Source: an uncultured bacterium (GTDB lineage: Bacteria > Patescibacteriota > Minisyncoccia > Phycocordibacterales > CAIZLB01). Taken from it: a DNA stretch of 22,664 bases. The stretch covers positions 1-22,664 of the forward strand of contig CAJBHC010000009.1 in NCBI GenBank assembly GCA_903952785.1. The letters run 5' to 3'. Shown here one piece after another: positions 7,858-14,467 of this stretch (the first letter of the stretch is position 1; the number at the start of each line of letters is the position of its first letter). Position numbers and translations under genes: made by a program. The notes below the pieces were generated by a model that saw only the letters and a program-made list of their open reading frames with translations, was not told where the DNA came from and did no database searches.

Positions 7858-7863
7858 TATAAT
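7858..7863 (+). promoter_or_regulatory. -10 box of a leaderless promoter
   Basis: TATAAT at 7858-7863 ends 6 bases before ATG 7870, so transcription would start at or next to the start codon. No convincing -35 is visible. Confidence 0.55.
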
Positions 7864-7869
7864 AAACAT

Positions 7870-8643
7870 ATGTCATTTACACAATTTTTAACAGTAACTA
7901 GTTTACAGAATAATCAGACTAAATATTTTGTGTTGTCTCATGATTGGAAAGAAAAAAGAGAACAGCTTTTTGTGTTCATACGAGATATTCCTGAACTAAT
8001 TAAACAAATGGATCAGATTTCTTCCCAATCTTTTTCTGATAATCCCCGAGTAGAGATTTACGATAGTACTTTTAGGTTAAGAGTGTCGAGTGCTTGTGAA
8101 TCGGCAGCTCATTGCCTATATTCAATGGCTGAAATTTCTGCTCAGTTTGCAAACAAGGCAACAAAAGGAGATTTTCCATCATCATTTAATGATATAGTTA
8201 AAAAACTAGAAAAGTCATGGAATCCACATAATATTAAAGATATCCTAGGTGATTTTCATTGGTATAAAAAAATAAGAGAAATGAGAACAGAATGGACTCA
8301 TTATTCTACTATTTTTATAGCAGGAGATGTTGGAAATCATACTATTGTCTTAAAAAGACATAGGCGTGAGTCAGATCAGCAAGAATTTAAAGAAAATAAT
8401 ATTAAAATTCAAATAAATGATTTTCTACTATGGCTAAATAAAGCTATAGAAGTTTTAGATAGTTTTAGTCTTTTTTTATCAAAAGAATATTTATTAAAGA
8501 CCTTTGATCTAGATCAGGTGATTATAGTCCCAAAACGTGATTCAAGAGGTTTTCCCATCTTTTTATCTGGTCCGACTCCTAGGGTAGAAACTGAGAATAT
8601 AACCATTGGGGATTATTTTAGAAGAGCGGGAATAAAATTGTAG
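7870..8643 (+). CDS. Unknown protein with HEPN-like R-x4-H motif
   Basis: A 257-residue soluble protein from ATG 7870. The frame also allows an earlier GTG at 7834, but the -10 box covers that segment. The middle part is helical (ACESAAHCLYSMAEISAQF), and residues 139-144 read RTEWTH, an R-x4-H pattern within a helix-rich context. That pattern marks HEPN domains, which are often RNA-cutting toxins or defence effectors. The overall look recalls Cthe_2314-type HEPN proteins, but this is a resemblance, not a firm match. The C-terminal 50 residues, with FPIFLSGPTPR, are not recognised. It lies 57 bases after the sigma-like gene in the accessory part, which fits a defence or element-borne role. 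No partner antitoxin is obvious. Confidence 0.5.
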   Translation: MSFTQFLTVTSLQNNQTKYFVLSHDWKEKREQLFVFIRDIPELIKQMDQISSQSFSDNPRVEIYDSTFRLRVSSACESAAHCLYSMAEISAQFANKATKGDFPSSFNDIVKKLEKSWNPHNIKDILGDFHWYKKIREMRTEWTHYSTIFIAGDVGNHTIVLKRHRRESDQQEFKENNIKIQINDFLLWLNKAIEVLDSFSLFLSKEYLLKTFDLDQVIIVPKRDSRGFPIFLSGPTPRVETENITIGDYFRRAGIKL

Positions 8644-8704
8644 TATAGCTATAAGTTATTTTTTGTAGCCCGACCCACATACCTCAAATGACCTAGTCTA
8701 AATG

Positions 8705-8713
8705 TGATAGAAT
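8705..8713 (+). promoter_or_regulatory. Extended -10 promoter of candidate small RNA
   Basis: TGATAGAAT at 8705-8713 fits TGnTATAAT with one mismatch. No clear -35 is present. The next 85 bases contain no plausible reading frame but end in a terminator. Confidence 0.4.
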
Positions 8714-8718
8714 ACCCT

Positions 8719-8798
8719 TACAAGGCTTGGAGTCGTGGGTACTTAACCCACATGGCCCGCCGATAACATAAAAGAGACACCAGGTGTATCTTTTTTTT
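8719..8798 (+). ncRNA. Candidate small non-coding RNA
   Basis: An 80-base unit lies between an extended -10 and a terminator hairpin. Its core is a hairpin with arms GTGGGT and ACCCAC (8735-8751, 5-base loop), enclosed by a possible outer GGC/GCC pairing. ACCCACAT at 8746-8753 is repeated at 8673-8680 upstream of the promoter. It does not match SRP RNA, 6S, tmRNA or RNase P motifs that I know. It is independent of both flanking genes. Confidence 0.35.
8769..8798 (+). terminator. Intrinsic terminator
   Basis: ACAC/GTGT pair around a CAG loop. One mismatch follows, then AAAGA pairs with TCTTT, and a run of eight T ends at 8798. It closes the candidate small RNA and separates the accessory region from the membrane gene at 8846. 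Confidence 0.65.
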
Positions 8799-8826
8799 AT
8801 TGAAATCTTTTTATTTATTATACTTG

Positions 8827-8835
8827 TGGTATAAT
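8827..8835 (+). promoter_or_regulatory. Extended -10 promoter for the 8846 gene
   Basis: TGGTATAAT at 8827-8835 ends 10 bases before ATG 8846, so the transcript has a leader of at most a few bases. It is identical to the promoter core at 4157-4165. Confidence 0.65.
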
Positions 8836-8845
8836 TATTTAAATT

Positions 8846-9328
8846 ATGAACGATGAATCACAAGTCAAATCAATAACCTGGGAAACTTATGAACACGAGC
8901 ATCGTGAAAAAAGTAAGGACTGGTACTGGTCTCTTGGAATTTTGATTGTTACCGCATCAGTACTATCTATTATTTTTGGCAACTATCTATTTGGAATTCT
9001 TTTGATTGTCATTGGAGTATCTTTGGCTGTTGTTGGATCAAGACATCCTAAGCTTACCATTTTTGAATTAAATAGAATGGGGGTTAGAATCGGAAACAAG
9101 CTTTTCCCCTACGCCACACTTGAAGCCTTTTGGGTACAAGACAACAATGAACATGACAGACCCTCTCAGCTTTTAATCAAATCCAGAAAAACTTTGGTGC
9201 CTTTATTAATCATTCCAATAGATGGAGTGGAAACTGACGAGATAAGGGATTTCTTGTTGTATAACCTTCTTGAAAAGGAGATGGAGGAGTCACTTTCTCA
9301 ACTAATACTGGAAAACTTGGGTTTTTAG
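8846..9328 (+). CDS. Two-helix membrane protein with PH-like C-terminal part, unknown function
   Basis: A 160-residue protein. An acidic/basic N-terminal segment with YEHEHREKSKDWYW is followed by two adjacent transmembrane helices (about 28-46 and 48-65) separated by a GNYLFG turn. After them comes a beta-rich soluble part (LTIFELNRMGVRIGNKLFPY, then LLIKSRKTLVPLLIIPI) and a C-terminal acidic helix. The layout resembles small PH-like membrane proteins common in Patescibacteria, and a true bPH2 protein follows at 9747. The role is unknown. The promoter lies directly before the start, and no Shine-Dalgarno is present. Confidence 0.75.
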   Translation: MNDESQVKSITWETYEHEHREKSKDWYWSLGILIVTASVLSIIFGNYLFGILLIVIGVSLAVVGSRHPKLTIFELNRMGVRIGNKLFPYATLEAFWVQDNNEHDRPSQLLIKSRKTLVPLLIIPIDGVETDEIRDFLLYNLLEKEMEESLSQLILENLGF

Positions 9329-9355
9329 CAAATCTGTGGTACTTTTTATGGTATT

Positions 9356-9427
9356 GCTCTCGTCGTTCAATGGATAGGACATGACTTTGCGGAAGTTAAA
9401 ATGTAGGTTCGATTCCTACCGGGAGCA
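9356..9427 (+). tRNA. tRNA-Arg, anticodon GCG
   Basis: All arms fold. The acceptor is GCTCTCG/CGGGAGC with one G-T pair. The D stem is GTTC/GGAC with loop AATGGATA. The anticodon stem is TGACT/AGTTA with loop TTGCGGA. The T arm is GTAGG, TTCGATT, CCTAC. The discriminator is A9427. The anticodon is at 9389-9391 and reads GCG, which pairs with CGC and CGU codons (Arg). No CCA is encoded; the next bases are CAG. Most bacteria read these codons with an ACG anticodon edited to inosine, so an encoded G34 is unusual. Confidence 0.9.
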
Positions 9428-9432
9428 CAGCA

Positions 9433-9458
9433 ATAAAACATCTTCGAGTGTGTTTTAT
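9433..9458 (+). terminator. Hairpin after tRNA-Arg, probable terminator
   Basis: Arms ATAAAACA (9433-9440) and TGTTTTAT (9451-9458) with a 10-base loop. The right arm contains the T run. It is placed 6 bases after the tRNA. Confidence 0.5.
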
Positions 9459-9465
9459 AATTATA

Positions 9466-9474
9466 TGATAAAAT
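9466..9474 (+). promoter_or_regulatory. Extended -10 promoter for the 9481 gene
   Basis: TGATAAAAT at 9466-9474 ends 6 bases before ATG 9481, matching the leaderless spacing of other genes here. A TATAAT at 9456-9461 is an alternative. Confidence 0.5.
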
Positions 9475-9480
9475 ACAATC

Positions 9481-9744
9481 ATGAACAAAATCATGCTTTC
9501 AATTCCCACAATATATCTCCTTATATATTGGCTGGGTGCATTCTTCATTGTGTATCACCTTCTCAAATATGGCATCACATCCTGGCCTAAGAAAATTGTC
9601 TCTGTCTTTTTAGCGGGATCCATCGTCCTTAGTATACTGAGTTTCATGCTTTTTGTTCAAATAGATTTTAAGCAGATGTTGGGAGACACTTTTTTACAAG
9701 ACAGCCGTGGTATTTTAGACACCTTTAAACCAAAAACACAATAA
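9481..9744 (+). CDS. Small two-helix membrane protein, unknown function
   Basis: An 87-residue protein with two hydrophobic helices (about 6-26 and 38-60) joined by a short basic loop containing KYGITSWPKK. It ends in a soluble tail with FLQDSRGIL. I do not recognise the family. It ends 2 bases before the start of the bPH2 gene, so the two are probably translated from one transcript and may act together in the membrane. The start at ATG 9481 is supported by the adjacent -10 box. Its small size and lack of a known domain keep the confidence moderate. Confidence 0.65.
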   Translation: MNKIMLSIPTIYLLIYWLGAFFIVYHLLKYGITSWPKKIVSVFLAGSIVLSILSFMLFVQIDFKQMLGDTFLQDSRGILDTFKPKTQ

Positions 9745-9746
9745 CT

Positions 9747-10463
9747 ATGCCTAAAGTAATACTTAAAAAACATAATTGGTTTTTTGAAGGAAAAGAGGAG
9801 GAGGAGGATGTCGTCCTTGTTCTACATAGACATTGGGTTACCTTAACGGTAAGAATTTTAATTGTCTGCGTTTTTTTCTTCCTACCTTTTATCTTTCTTG
9901 TGGTATTCAGTTCCGCAATTGTACAATATGATTTAATCGCCATTTATTCTTTTCTCTGGATTACTTATTATCTATTTTTGTGGTTTTGGCTGTTTTATAT
10001 AATTACGATGTATACACTAGACAATTGGATTGTCACCACAGAGCGGGTCGTAGATAGTTTGCAAACCGGTTTCTTTAATAGACGAGTTGCTGAGCTACAG
10101 CTAGATAAGATACAAGATGTTTCCTATAAGGTTAAAGGCTTGATACCAACGTTCTTTAATTATGGAATAATTGAAATACAAACCGCTGGAAAAGACAACA
10201 AATTCTTCTTCGAGCAAATACCAGACCCCCAAAGAGTTAAGGATGTTATTATGGAACTTATAATGGAAGAGGAGGAAAAGGCAGAAAGTGGCCAGAATCT
10301 ACACCATCACATCTTAGTTAAAAAACATGGAGTACCCGCTCCGCTATCTACAGAACCTGCTGATGTTAAAGACGGAGGGCCACAAGGGACAGTGGGTAGT
10401 GATGAGGGGGAGAAGGTGGATGTCTCAAAGATGGAAGATATTAAACACGATGTTAATCCATAG
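9747..10463 (+). CDS. PH domain-containing membrane protein (bPH2/YdbS-like)
   Basis: A 238-residue protein. Two transmembrane helices (about 34-56 and 64-91) lead into a bacterial PH domain of the YdbS/bPH2 type (about 95-175). Its hallmarks are a segment close to WIVTTERVVDSLQTGFFNRR, then ELQLDKIQDVSYKVKG and YGIIEIQTAG. The C-terminal 60 residues are acidic, contain HHH, and look disordered. The domain is thought to support protein or lipid contacts at the membrane; the exact role is not known. It is co-directional with the 9481 gene (2-base gap) and ends before a strong terminator. Confidence 0.88.
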   Translation: MPKVILKKHNWFFEGKEEEEDVVLVLHRHWVTLTVRILIVCVFFFLPFIFLVVFSSAIVQYDLIAIYSFLWITYYLFLWFWLFYIITMYTLDNWIVTTERVVDSLQTGFFNRRVAELQLDKIQDVSYKVKGLIPTFFNYGIIEIQTAGKDNKFFFEQIPDPQRVKDVIMELIMEEEEKAESGQNLHHHILVKKHGVPAPLSTEPADVKDGGPQGTVGSDEGEKVDVSKMEDIKHDVNP

Positions 10464-10508
10464 TTCAAATCAAAAACCGAAAGCGCAAGCAATATGACGT
10501 ATTGTGCA

Positions 10509-10545
10509 CAACAAAAAATACCTCGAGTTGAGGTATTTTTTGTTG
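10509..10545. terminator. Bidirectional intrinsic terminator
   Basis: A perfect 16-bp stem: CAACAAAAAATACCTC (10509-10524), loop GAGTT, and the inverse at 10530-10545. A6 and T6 tracts lie inside the arms. It separates the convergent bPH2 gene and rpsT. Confidence 0.92.
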
Positions 10546-10580
10546 ACCAAGCTAATCAATATCTTCTGATTATTTATAAA

Positions 10581-10841
10581 TTAGCCTAATTTCTTAACCA
10601 TTTTACTTAGTCTTGACTTCTTTCTGTCTGCGGCACCTTTCTTGATAAGACCGTTCTTTGCGGCCTTATCTAATTCCTTATAAGCCTTAGATAGAGCTGT
10701 TTGAGCTGTAGTCTTGTCTCCCGCTGTAAGAGTCTTAACAACCTTAACTGCGATGTCTACTTTCTTCTTACGACGAACATTAACTACTCTCTTTCTCTCT
10801 GAGCCTCTAAGTGCTTTTTTTGCTGATTGGGTTATTGGCAT
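10581..10841 (-). CDS. rpsT: 30S ribosomal protein S20
   Basis: An 86-residue, very basic helical protein starting MPITQSAKKALRGSERKR and continuing NVRRKKK, both typical of S20, which binds 16S rRNA in the small subunit. The C-terminal half (AYKELDKAAKNGLIKKGAA, then KKSRLSKMVKKL) matches the family. The frame opens 10 codons earlier at 10871, but those residues are hydrophobic and overlap the promoter, so ATG 10841 is chosen. It is monocistronic: its own promoter is upstream and the strong terminator downstream. It is divergent from ruvA. Confidence 0.95.
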   Translation of the reverse strand: MPITQSAKKALRGSERKRVVNVRRKKKVDIAVKVVKTLTAGDKTTAQTALSKAYKELDKAAKNGLIKKGAADRKKSRLSKMVKKLG

Positions 10842-10852
10842 ATGTAATGGAA

Positions 10853-10881
10853 ACAATAGCAGAAAAGTCATATTTTGACAA
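10853..10881 (-). promoter_or_regulatory. Promoter of rpsT
   Basis: On the minus strand TTGTCA (10881-10876), a 17-base spacer, and TATTGT (10858-10853). Start codon 10841 follows 11 bases after the -10, leaving a leader of only a few bases. Confidence 0.65.
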
Positions 10882-10929
10882 CTCCTCTACGGTTGCTGGC
10901 CAAACCCACTCAATCCACGGGATAAAATA

Positions 10930-10938
10930 TGCTATAAT
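10930..10938 (+). promoter_or_regulatory. Extended -10 promoter of ruvA, leaderless
   Basis: TGCTATAAT at 10930-10938 is followed after exactly 6 bases by ATG 10945. No good -35 is present. The predicted transcription start coincides with the start codon. Confidence 0.65.
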
Positions 10939-10944
10939 GCACCC

Positions 10945-11562
10945 ATGATTGGATATCTAAAAGGAGACATTATTTATAGGGATCTAAAATTCTTGATCAT
11001 AAATACAGGCAATGATCAAAACGGTGTAGGATACAAAGTTTATACAACACCTGATTTTATCACAGAAACAGAGAGTATTTCTCATGTTGATATTTGGATT
11101 CACACCGTTGTTAAGGATGATGCGATAGACCTTTATGGTTTTAAGAACAAGGGTTCGCTAGATTTTTTTGACCTTCTGCTCAGCGTCTCTGGCATAGGTC
11201 CAAAATCGGCCTTAAATATTTTAGGATTAGCTAATACACAAAACCTAAGGCAGGCTATCGTTTCTCAAGATATTTCATATCTTACCAACGTCTCTGGAAT
11301 TAGCAAAAAGATTGCAGAAAAGATTGTTATGGAATTGAAGGATAAGGTTTTGGGTGATGCAGATGACAACTCTGATGAAAGCGGCCTACTCGCAAACAAT
11401 AAACAAAATAGAGGGATTGAGGTTGAAGCACTTGAAGCCCTTAAGGCCTTAGGTTATACTCAGCGAGAAGCAAGGGAGGCACTAGAAAATGTTTCTAAGG
11501 AGATCAAAGATACAAAAGATATAGGCGCAATACTAAAGGCGACTCTTAAGGTTCTAAGTTAG
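10945..11562 (+). CDS. ruvA: Holliday junction branch migration protein RuvA
   Basis: A 205-residue protein of normal RuvA length. The N-terminal OB fold begins MIGYLKGDIIYRD. Two helix-hairpin-helix motifs follow: VSGIGPKSALNILG (about 80-93) and VSGISKKIAEKIVMELKDK (about 115-133). An acidic linker leads to the C-terminal UBA-like domain (LEALKALGYTQREAREAL) that contacts RuvB. RuvA tetramers bind four-way junctions and load the RuvB helicase. ruvB and ruvC are not in this window, so the genes are split, unlike many bacteria. The -10 box 6 bases upstream implies a leaderless mRNA. fpg follows after 49 bases on the same strand. Confidence 0.96.
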   Translation: MIGYLKGDIIYRDLKFLIINTGNDQNGVGYKVYTTPDFITETESISHVDIWIHTVVKDDAIDLYGFKNKGSLDFFDLLLSVSGIGPKSALNILGLANTQNLRQAIVSQDISYLTNVSGISKKIAEKIVMELKDKVLGDADDNSDESGLLANNKQNRGIEVEALEALKALGYTQREAREALENVSKEIKDTKDIGAILKATLKVLS

Positions 11563-11611
11563 TCTTCAATTTATCTCACCTCCCCACTCACGCACGCGAC
11601 CCAAATACAAC

Positions 11612-12562
11612 ATGCCAGAACTACCAGAAGTACAAACAACCGTTGATGGTTTAAACAAAAAAGTTAAGGGCGTAAAAATAGTTGACGTCTGGAGTATTTA
11701 TAATAGCCCATATTATAAATCAAAAGAAAACGTTAAGGATCCAAAGTTTTTTGCAGAATTCAAAGAAAGAATAATTGGATCCAAAATCCTTCGGGCCGAG
11801 CGCCGTGCAAAAAATATTTTAATTCATTTGGATAACAAAGAGACCATATTAATTCACATGAAGATGACGGGGCATTTGATGTTTGGAGAATATGCACAAA
11901 CTTCTGACAACAAGAATGATCCTTGGCGGCCAAAAGATAAAGGCAACAAAGCACTGAATGATCCTTTTAACCATCATATTAGGCTTGTTTTTACACTTAG
12001 TAATAAAAACTTAGTTTTATCTGACACCAGAAAATTTGCAAAAGTTACAGTTATTAAAACAGACAAAATCTTTCACTCCCCCGATCTTTCTCACCTAGGG
12101 CCAGAACCTCTTGCAAAAGATTTTGATCTTAAAATATTCAAAGACCAGATTAATAAAAAACCAAACGGAAAAATAAAAACCACTCTTTTGGACCAAACAA
12201 TAATTGCGGGTATTGGAAATATTTATTCCGACGAAGCTTTATGGCTTGCAAACATTCACCCAGAAAGTGTTGTTAAAGATATTCCAGACAACTCTCTTAA
12301 AAAACTGTTTCAATCTATTTTAACAGTCTTAAGGAATGGAATAGACTTTGGTGGAGATTCAATGTCTGATTATAGAAATATCGATGGAGAAAAAGGTTCA
12401 TTTCAAGAACAACACAACGTTTACAGGAAAAAAGGACAGGTTTGTGGAAAATTAGAGTGTAGAAAAATAAATAAGATAAACCCAGAGGCTGGTCTAATTA
12501 AGAGAATTGTTGTTGGAGGCAGGAGTACTCACTATTGTGAAAATCATCAAACTAAATATTGA
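11612..12562 (+). CDS. mutM: Formamidopyrimidine-DNA glycosylase (Fpg/MutM)
   Basis: A 316-residue enzyme that excises 8-oxoguanine and other oxidised purines and nicks the abasic site. It starts with the catalytic MPELPEVQTT (Pro2 nucleophile, Glu3). It has the HMKMTGHLMFGEY motif with the conserved Lys and the helix-two-turn-helix motif IIAGIGNIYSDEALW. A C-terminal zinc finger ends in RIVVGGRSTHYCENH. The finger spacing is odd: C-x4-C in the first half and C-x2-H in the second, where most relatives have C-x2-C twice. At 316 residues it is longer than the usual 270-290; extra residues lie near 95-120 and in the zinc finger. Its 3' end overlaps the convergent methyltransferase gene by 16 bases. 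Confidence 0.95.
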   Translation: MPELPEVQTTVDGLNKKVKGVKIVDVWSIYNSPYYKSKENVKDPKFFAEFKERIIGSKILRAERRAKNILIHLDNKETILIHMKMTGHLMFGEYAQTSDNKNDPWRPKDKGNKALNDPFNHHIRLVFTLSNKNLVLSDTRKFAKVTVIKTDKIFHSPDLSHLGPEPLAKDFDLKIFKDQINKKPNGKIKTTLLDQTIIAGIGNIYSDEALWLANIHPESVVKDIPDNSLKKLFQSILTVLRNGIDFGGDSMSDYRNIDGEKGSFQEQHNVYRKKGQVCGKLECRKINKINPEAGLIKRIVVGGRSTHYCENHQTKY

Positions 12563-13155
12563 AATAAAACAATCCCTGCGGTCACCGCAACATTTAAAGA
12601 CTCTTTCATCCCATTCATTGGCAACTCAATACAAACGTCAGTTTTATCTATAATCCCTTTGGGTAAACCAAGGACTTCGTTACCAAAGACAAAAGCAATC
12701 TTTTTATCCCGCGGCCCCACACCACTTACCTTTCCCTTATTGTTGACAAATAAATTATTCAAATTAAGATCTTTATAATTTATTGAGTTCTTTGTCTGCT
12801 CAACTGCAATAATTTTAAACCCATCCTTTTTTAATTTATTCAGCATCGTCGTGTGACTTTCAAAATACTCCCAAGGAATGTTCTTTTCTGCACCAAGAGC
12901 TGTCTTTGCAATTTGAGGTTGAGGTTTATTAAACTTGTTTAGTGGAGTTGGGGTATAGCCAGAGATATATATTTTGTTCACACCAGCGGCGTCGGAGGTT
13001 CTAAAAACAGAGCCCACATTGTGAGCACTTCTTATATCTGGTAAAACAACAAACACATCAAAATCACACCCTTTGGGAGTATAACCCTGTGAATTATCGG
13101 CCATATTATGGCTTTTTTCGTTTATTTTGATTTTATCCCCTTTAATATTAGACAT
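12547..13155 (-). CDS. SpoU/TrmH family RNA 2'-O-methyltransferase
   Basis: A 202-residue protein from ATG 13155. The three SPOUT motifs are present: RSAHNVGSVFRTSDAAG, then IAFVFGNEVLGLP, and finally IELPMNGMKESLNVAVTAG. These form the trefoil-knot AdoMet site, with the catalytic Arg in motif 1. The enzyme methylates a ribose in tRNA or rRNA; the exact nucleotide cannot be told. Upstream codons to 13215 are open but overlap the tRNA-Lys promoter and look non-coding; ATG 13101 (MADNSQ) is another possible start. It has no N-terminal substrate-binding extension. It runs head to head with tRNA-Lys and tail to tail with fpg. Confidence 0.92.
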   Translation of the reverse strand: MSNIKGDKIKINEKSHNMADNSQGYTPKGCDFDVFVVLPDIRSAHNVGSVFRTSDAAGVNKIYISGYTPTPLNKFNKPQPQIAKTALGAEKNIPWEYFESHTTMLNKLKKDGFKIIAVEQTKNSINYKDLNLNNLFVNNKGKVSGVGPRDKKIAFVFGNEVLGLPKGIIDKTDVCIELPMNGMKESLNVAVTAGIVLFQYLV

Positions 13156-13166
13156 TTCTTGTTTTT

Positions 13167-13195
13167 TTGATATAGTTTTAACATTATTTGATAAT
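13167..13195 (+). promoter_or_regulatory. Promoter of tRNA-Lys
   Basis: TTGATA (13167-13172), a 17-base spacer, and GATAAT (13190-13195). The tRNA begins 33 bases downstream. This is the best -35/-10 pair on the plus strand here. Confidence 0.7.
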
Positions 13196-13228
13196 ACGTA
13201 CAAGAAATTGAACACTTATCAAATATAC

Positions 13229-13301
13229 CCGCTCGTAGCTCAGTCGGTAGAGCACCTGCCTTTTAAGCAGAGGGTCGTAGGTTCGATTCCTACCGAGCGG
13301 A
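13229..13301 (+). tRNA. tRNA-Lys, anticodon TTT
   Basis: The acceptor CCGCTCG/CGAGCGG is fully paired, and the D arm is GCTC/GAGC with loop AGTCGGTA. The anticodon loop CTTTTAA gives anticodon TTT. The anticodon stem has four good pairs and a C-A mismatch at 27-43. The T arm is GTAGG, TTCGATT, CCTAC, and the discriminator is A. No CCA is encoded. The T arm is the same as in tRNA-Arg at 9403-9419. Confidence 0.95.
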
Positions 13302-13327
13302 CAAATTTTATTTCACCACAAAGATCC

Positions 13328-13855
13328 TTACTGGGGATAAATTCTATATTCCAACATATTAACCTTCTGCCCCAAACCAGTTGTTTCTTCATACTCCCTT
13401 TCTATCTTTCCGCCCATCGATTCAGGTATTTTTCTACTTGAAATATTTTTATCAACGACAGGATAAATTATATATTCATAATCAATATTCTTATCTGCCC
13501 AATTCTTAACAGCATTCATTGCTTCTACTCCGTAACCATGACCATGTGCCGACTTCTTTATCCAAATACCAAGCTCAGGTGTCTTAGTATCAAGGTTGTG
13601 CAAACCTCCACAGCCTAAAAACTCATTTGTTTCTTTATTAAGTATTACAACCTGCAGGTTCTTACCTTCTAAAATCTCTTTGGTTGATGTATTTATAAAA
13701 TTAATAGTTTCCTGTATTGATTCAGCTGGTCTTGGTGACATATAGACAGTAATCTCTGGACTAAATTCTTTAAAAATGTCCTCTTTATAATCCAAACTTA
13801 TTAGCTTAAGTAATAGCCTTTCTGTTTCTATCTTTTCTGGGATTATCTTGTTCAT
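13328..13855 (-). CDS. GNAT-family N-acetyltransferase (RimJ/RimL-like)
   Basis: A 175-residue protein starting with the ETERLLLKLI strand typical of the RimJ/RimL-like (Acetyltransf_3) group. The core includes FLGCGGLHNL, the ELGIWIKKSAHGHGYGVEAM segment forming the acetyl-CoA pyrophosphate loop (GHGYG), and VDKNISSRKIPESMGGK, in which the usual N-x-x-S/A-x-x-x-x-E/K-x-x-G pattern is seen. It probably acetylates an amino group on a protein terminus or small molecule; the substrate is unknown. A TATACT box ends 6 bases before the ATG, suggesting its own leaderless transcript even though a second GNAT gene lies just upstream. Confidence 0.88.
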   Translation of the reverse strand: MNKIIPEKIETERLLLKLISLDYKEDIFKEFSPEITVYMSPRPAESIQETINFINTSTKEILEGKNLQVVILNKETNEFLGCGGLHNLDTKTPELGIWIKKSAHGHGYGVEAMNAVKNWADKNIDYEYIIYPVVDKNISSRKIPESMGGKIEREYEETTGLGQKVNMLEYRIYPQ

Positions 13856-13861
13856 TTGAAA

Positions 13862-13870
13862 AGTATAGCA
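13862..13870 (-). promoter_or_regulatory. Extended -10 promoter of the 13855 GNAT gene
   Basis: On the minus strand TGCTATACT (13870-13862) followed by 6 bases and ATG 13855. This is the same spacing as ruvA. Confidence 0.5.
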
Positions 13871-13897
13871 AAATTGAGTAATAATTAAAATTATATC

Positions 13898-14341
13898 TTA
13901 TAATACAAACCTCAAAACAATCCCATTATATTTATTATCTTTGTCTTTATGTATGTCCACTATTTCATAACCCCTTTCAATTAACAGTTTTAACATTTCT
14001 TTAGAGACATTATAAACCTTTACAGTTATCTCTTTATAGGAATTATCACGTGCGTGTTGTTCATTCAGATCCAACAAATGAGCTGCAACACCTTGTTTGC
14101 GATATTCCTCTAAAACACCCAATATCCATAGATACCAGCCACCATCCTTTTCAAAAGCAATACTGTCCCCAATAATTTTGTCATCACGTTCAGCAATAAA
14201 AATGGTCGGATTAACACCATTAAGTCTTTCTGTATATTGATCCAAAGTATATGGAGGCCATTCATACATTCCATTAAAGATTTGAAAGTTTGTTTTTACC
14301 AATTCTGGCAAATCGTTAATTGATCCTTTTTTATAATTCAT
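13898..14341 (-). CDS. GNAT-family N-acetyltransferase
   Basis: A 147-residue protein. It has a GNAT core with TIFIAERDDKIIGDSIAFE (strands 2-3), YLWILGVLEEYRKQGVAAHL (strand 4 and the R/Q-x-x-G-x-A acetyl-CoA loop), and a C-terminal KLLIERGYEIVDIH. The substrate is unknown. It is separate in sequence from the following GNAT gene (a different subgroup), so the pair is not a recent duplication. A TACAAT box lies 6 bases before the ATG. It is transcribed away from the palindromes at 14448-14503. Confidence 0.85.
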   Translation of the reverse strand: MNYKKGSINDLPELVKTNFQIFNGMYEWPPYTLDQYTERLNGVNPTIFIAERDDKIIGDSIAFEKDGGWYLWILGVLEEYRKQGVAAHLLDLNEQHARDNSYKEITVKVYNVSKEMLKLLIERGYEIVDIHKDKDNKYNGIVLRFVL

Positions 14342-14347
14342 TTGTCT

Positions 14348-14353
14348 ATTGTA
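14348..14353 (-). promoter_or_regulatory. -10 box of the 14341 GNAT gene, leaderless
   Basis: On the minus strand TACAAT (14353-14348) ends 6 bases before ATG 14341. A weak -35 TTAGAA is possible 18 bases upstream. Confidence 0.45.
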
Positions 14354-14447
14354 TCAAAACATCCTTGTCTTTTCTAACCACTCTTTAACACACGCAAAAC
14401 GTGTTTATGTAGCTTTTTATATAAAACCGAGGAGCAAACAGTGTTTT

Positions 14448-14465
14448 GAAACTTTATAAAGTTTC
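14448..14465. repeat. 18-bp perfect palindrome
   Basis: GAAACTTTATAAAGTTTC is its own reverse complement. It shares the 14-base core AACTTTATAAAGTT with the terminator-like palindrome 29 bases to the right. Confidence 0.8.
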
Positions 14466-14467
14466 GC

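Noticed and set aside
9381..9590. Open frame running through the tRNA-Arg gene
   Set aside because: It overlaps the tRNA and the start of the 9481 gene in another frame; no coding character.
9403..13295. Identical 19-base sequence at 9403-9421 and 13277-13295 as possible attachment-site repeat
   Set aside because: It is the T arm plus first acceptor base of two tRNAs, which are often alike. No integrase or third copy is seen.
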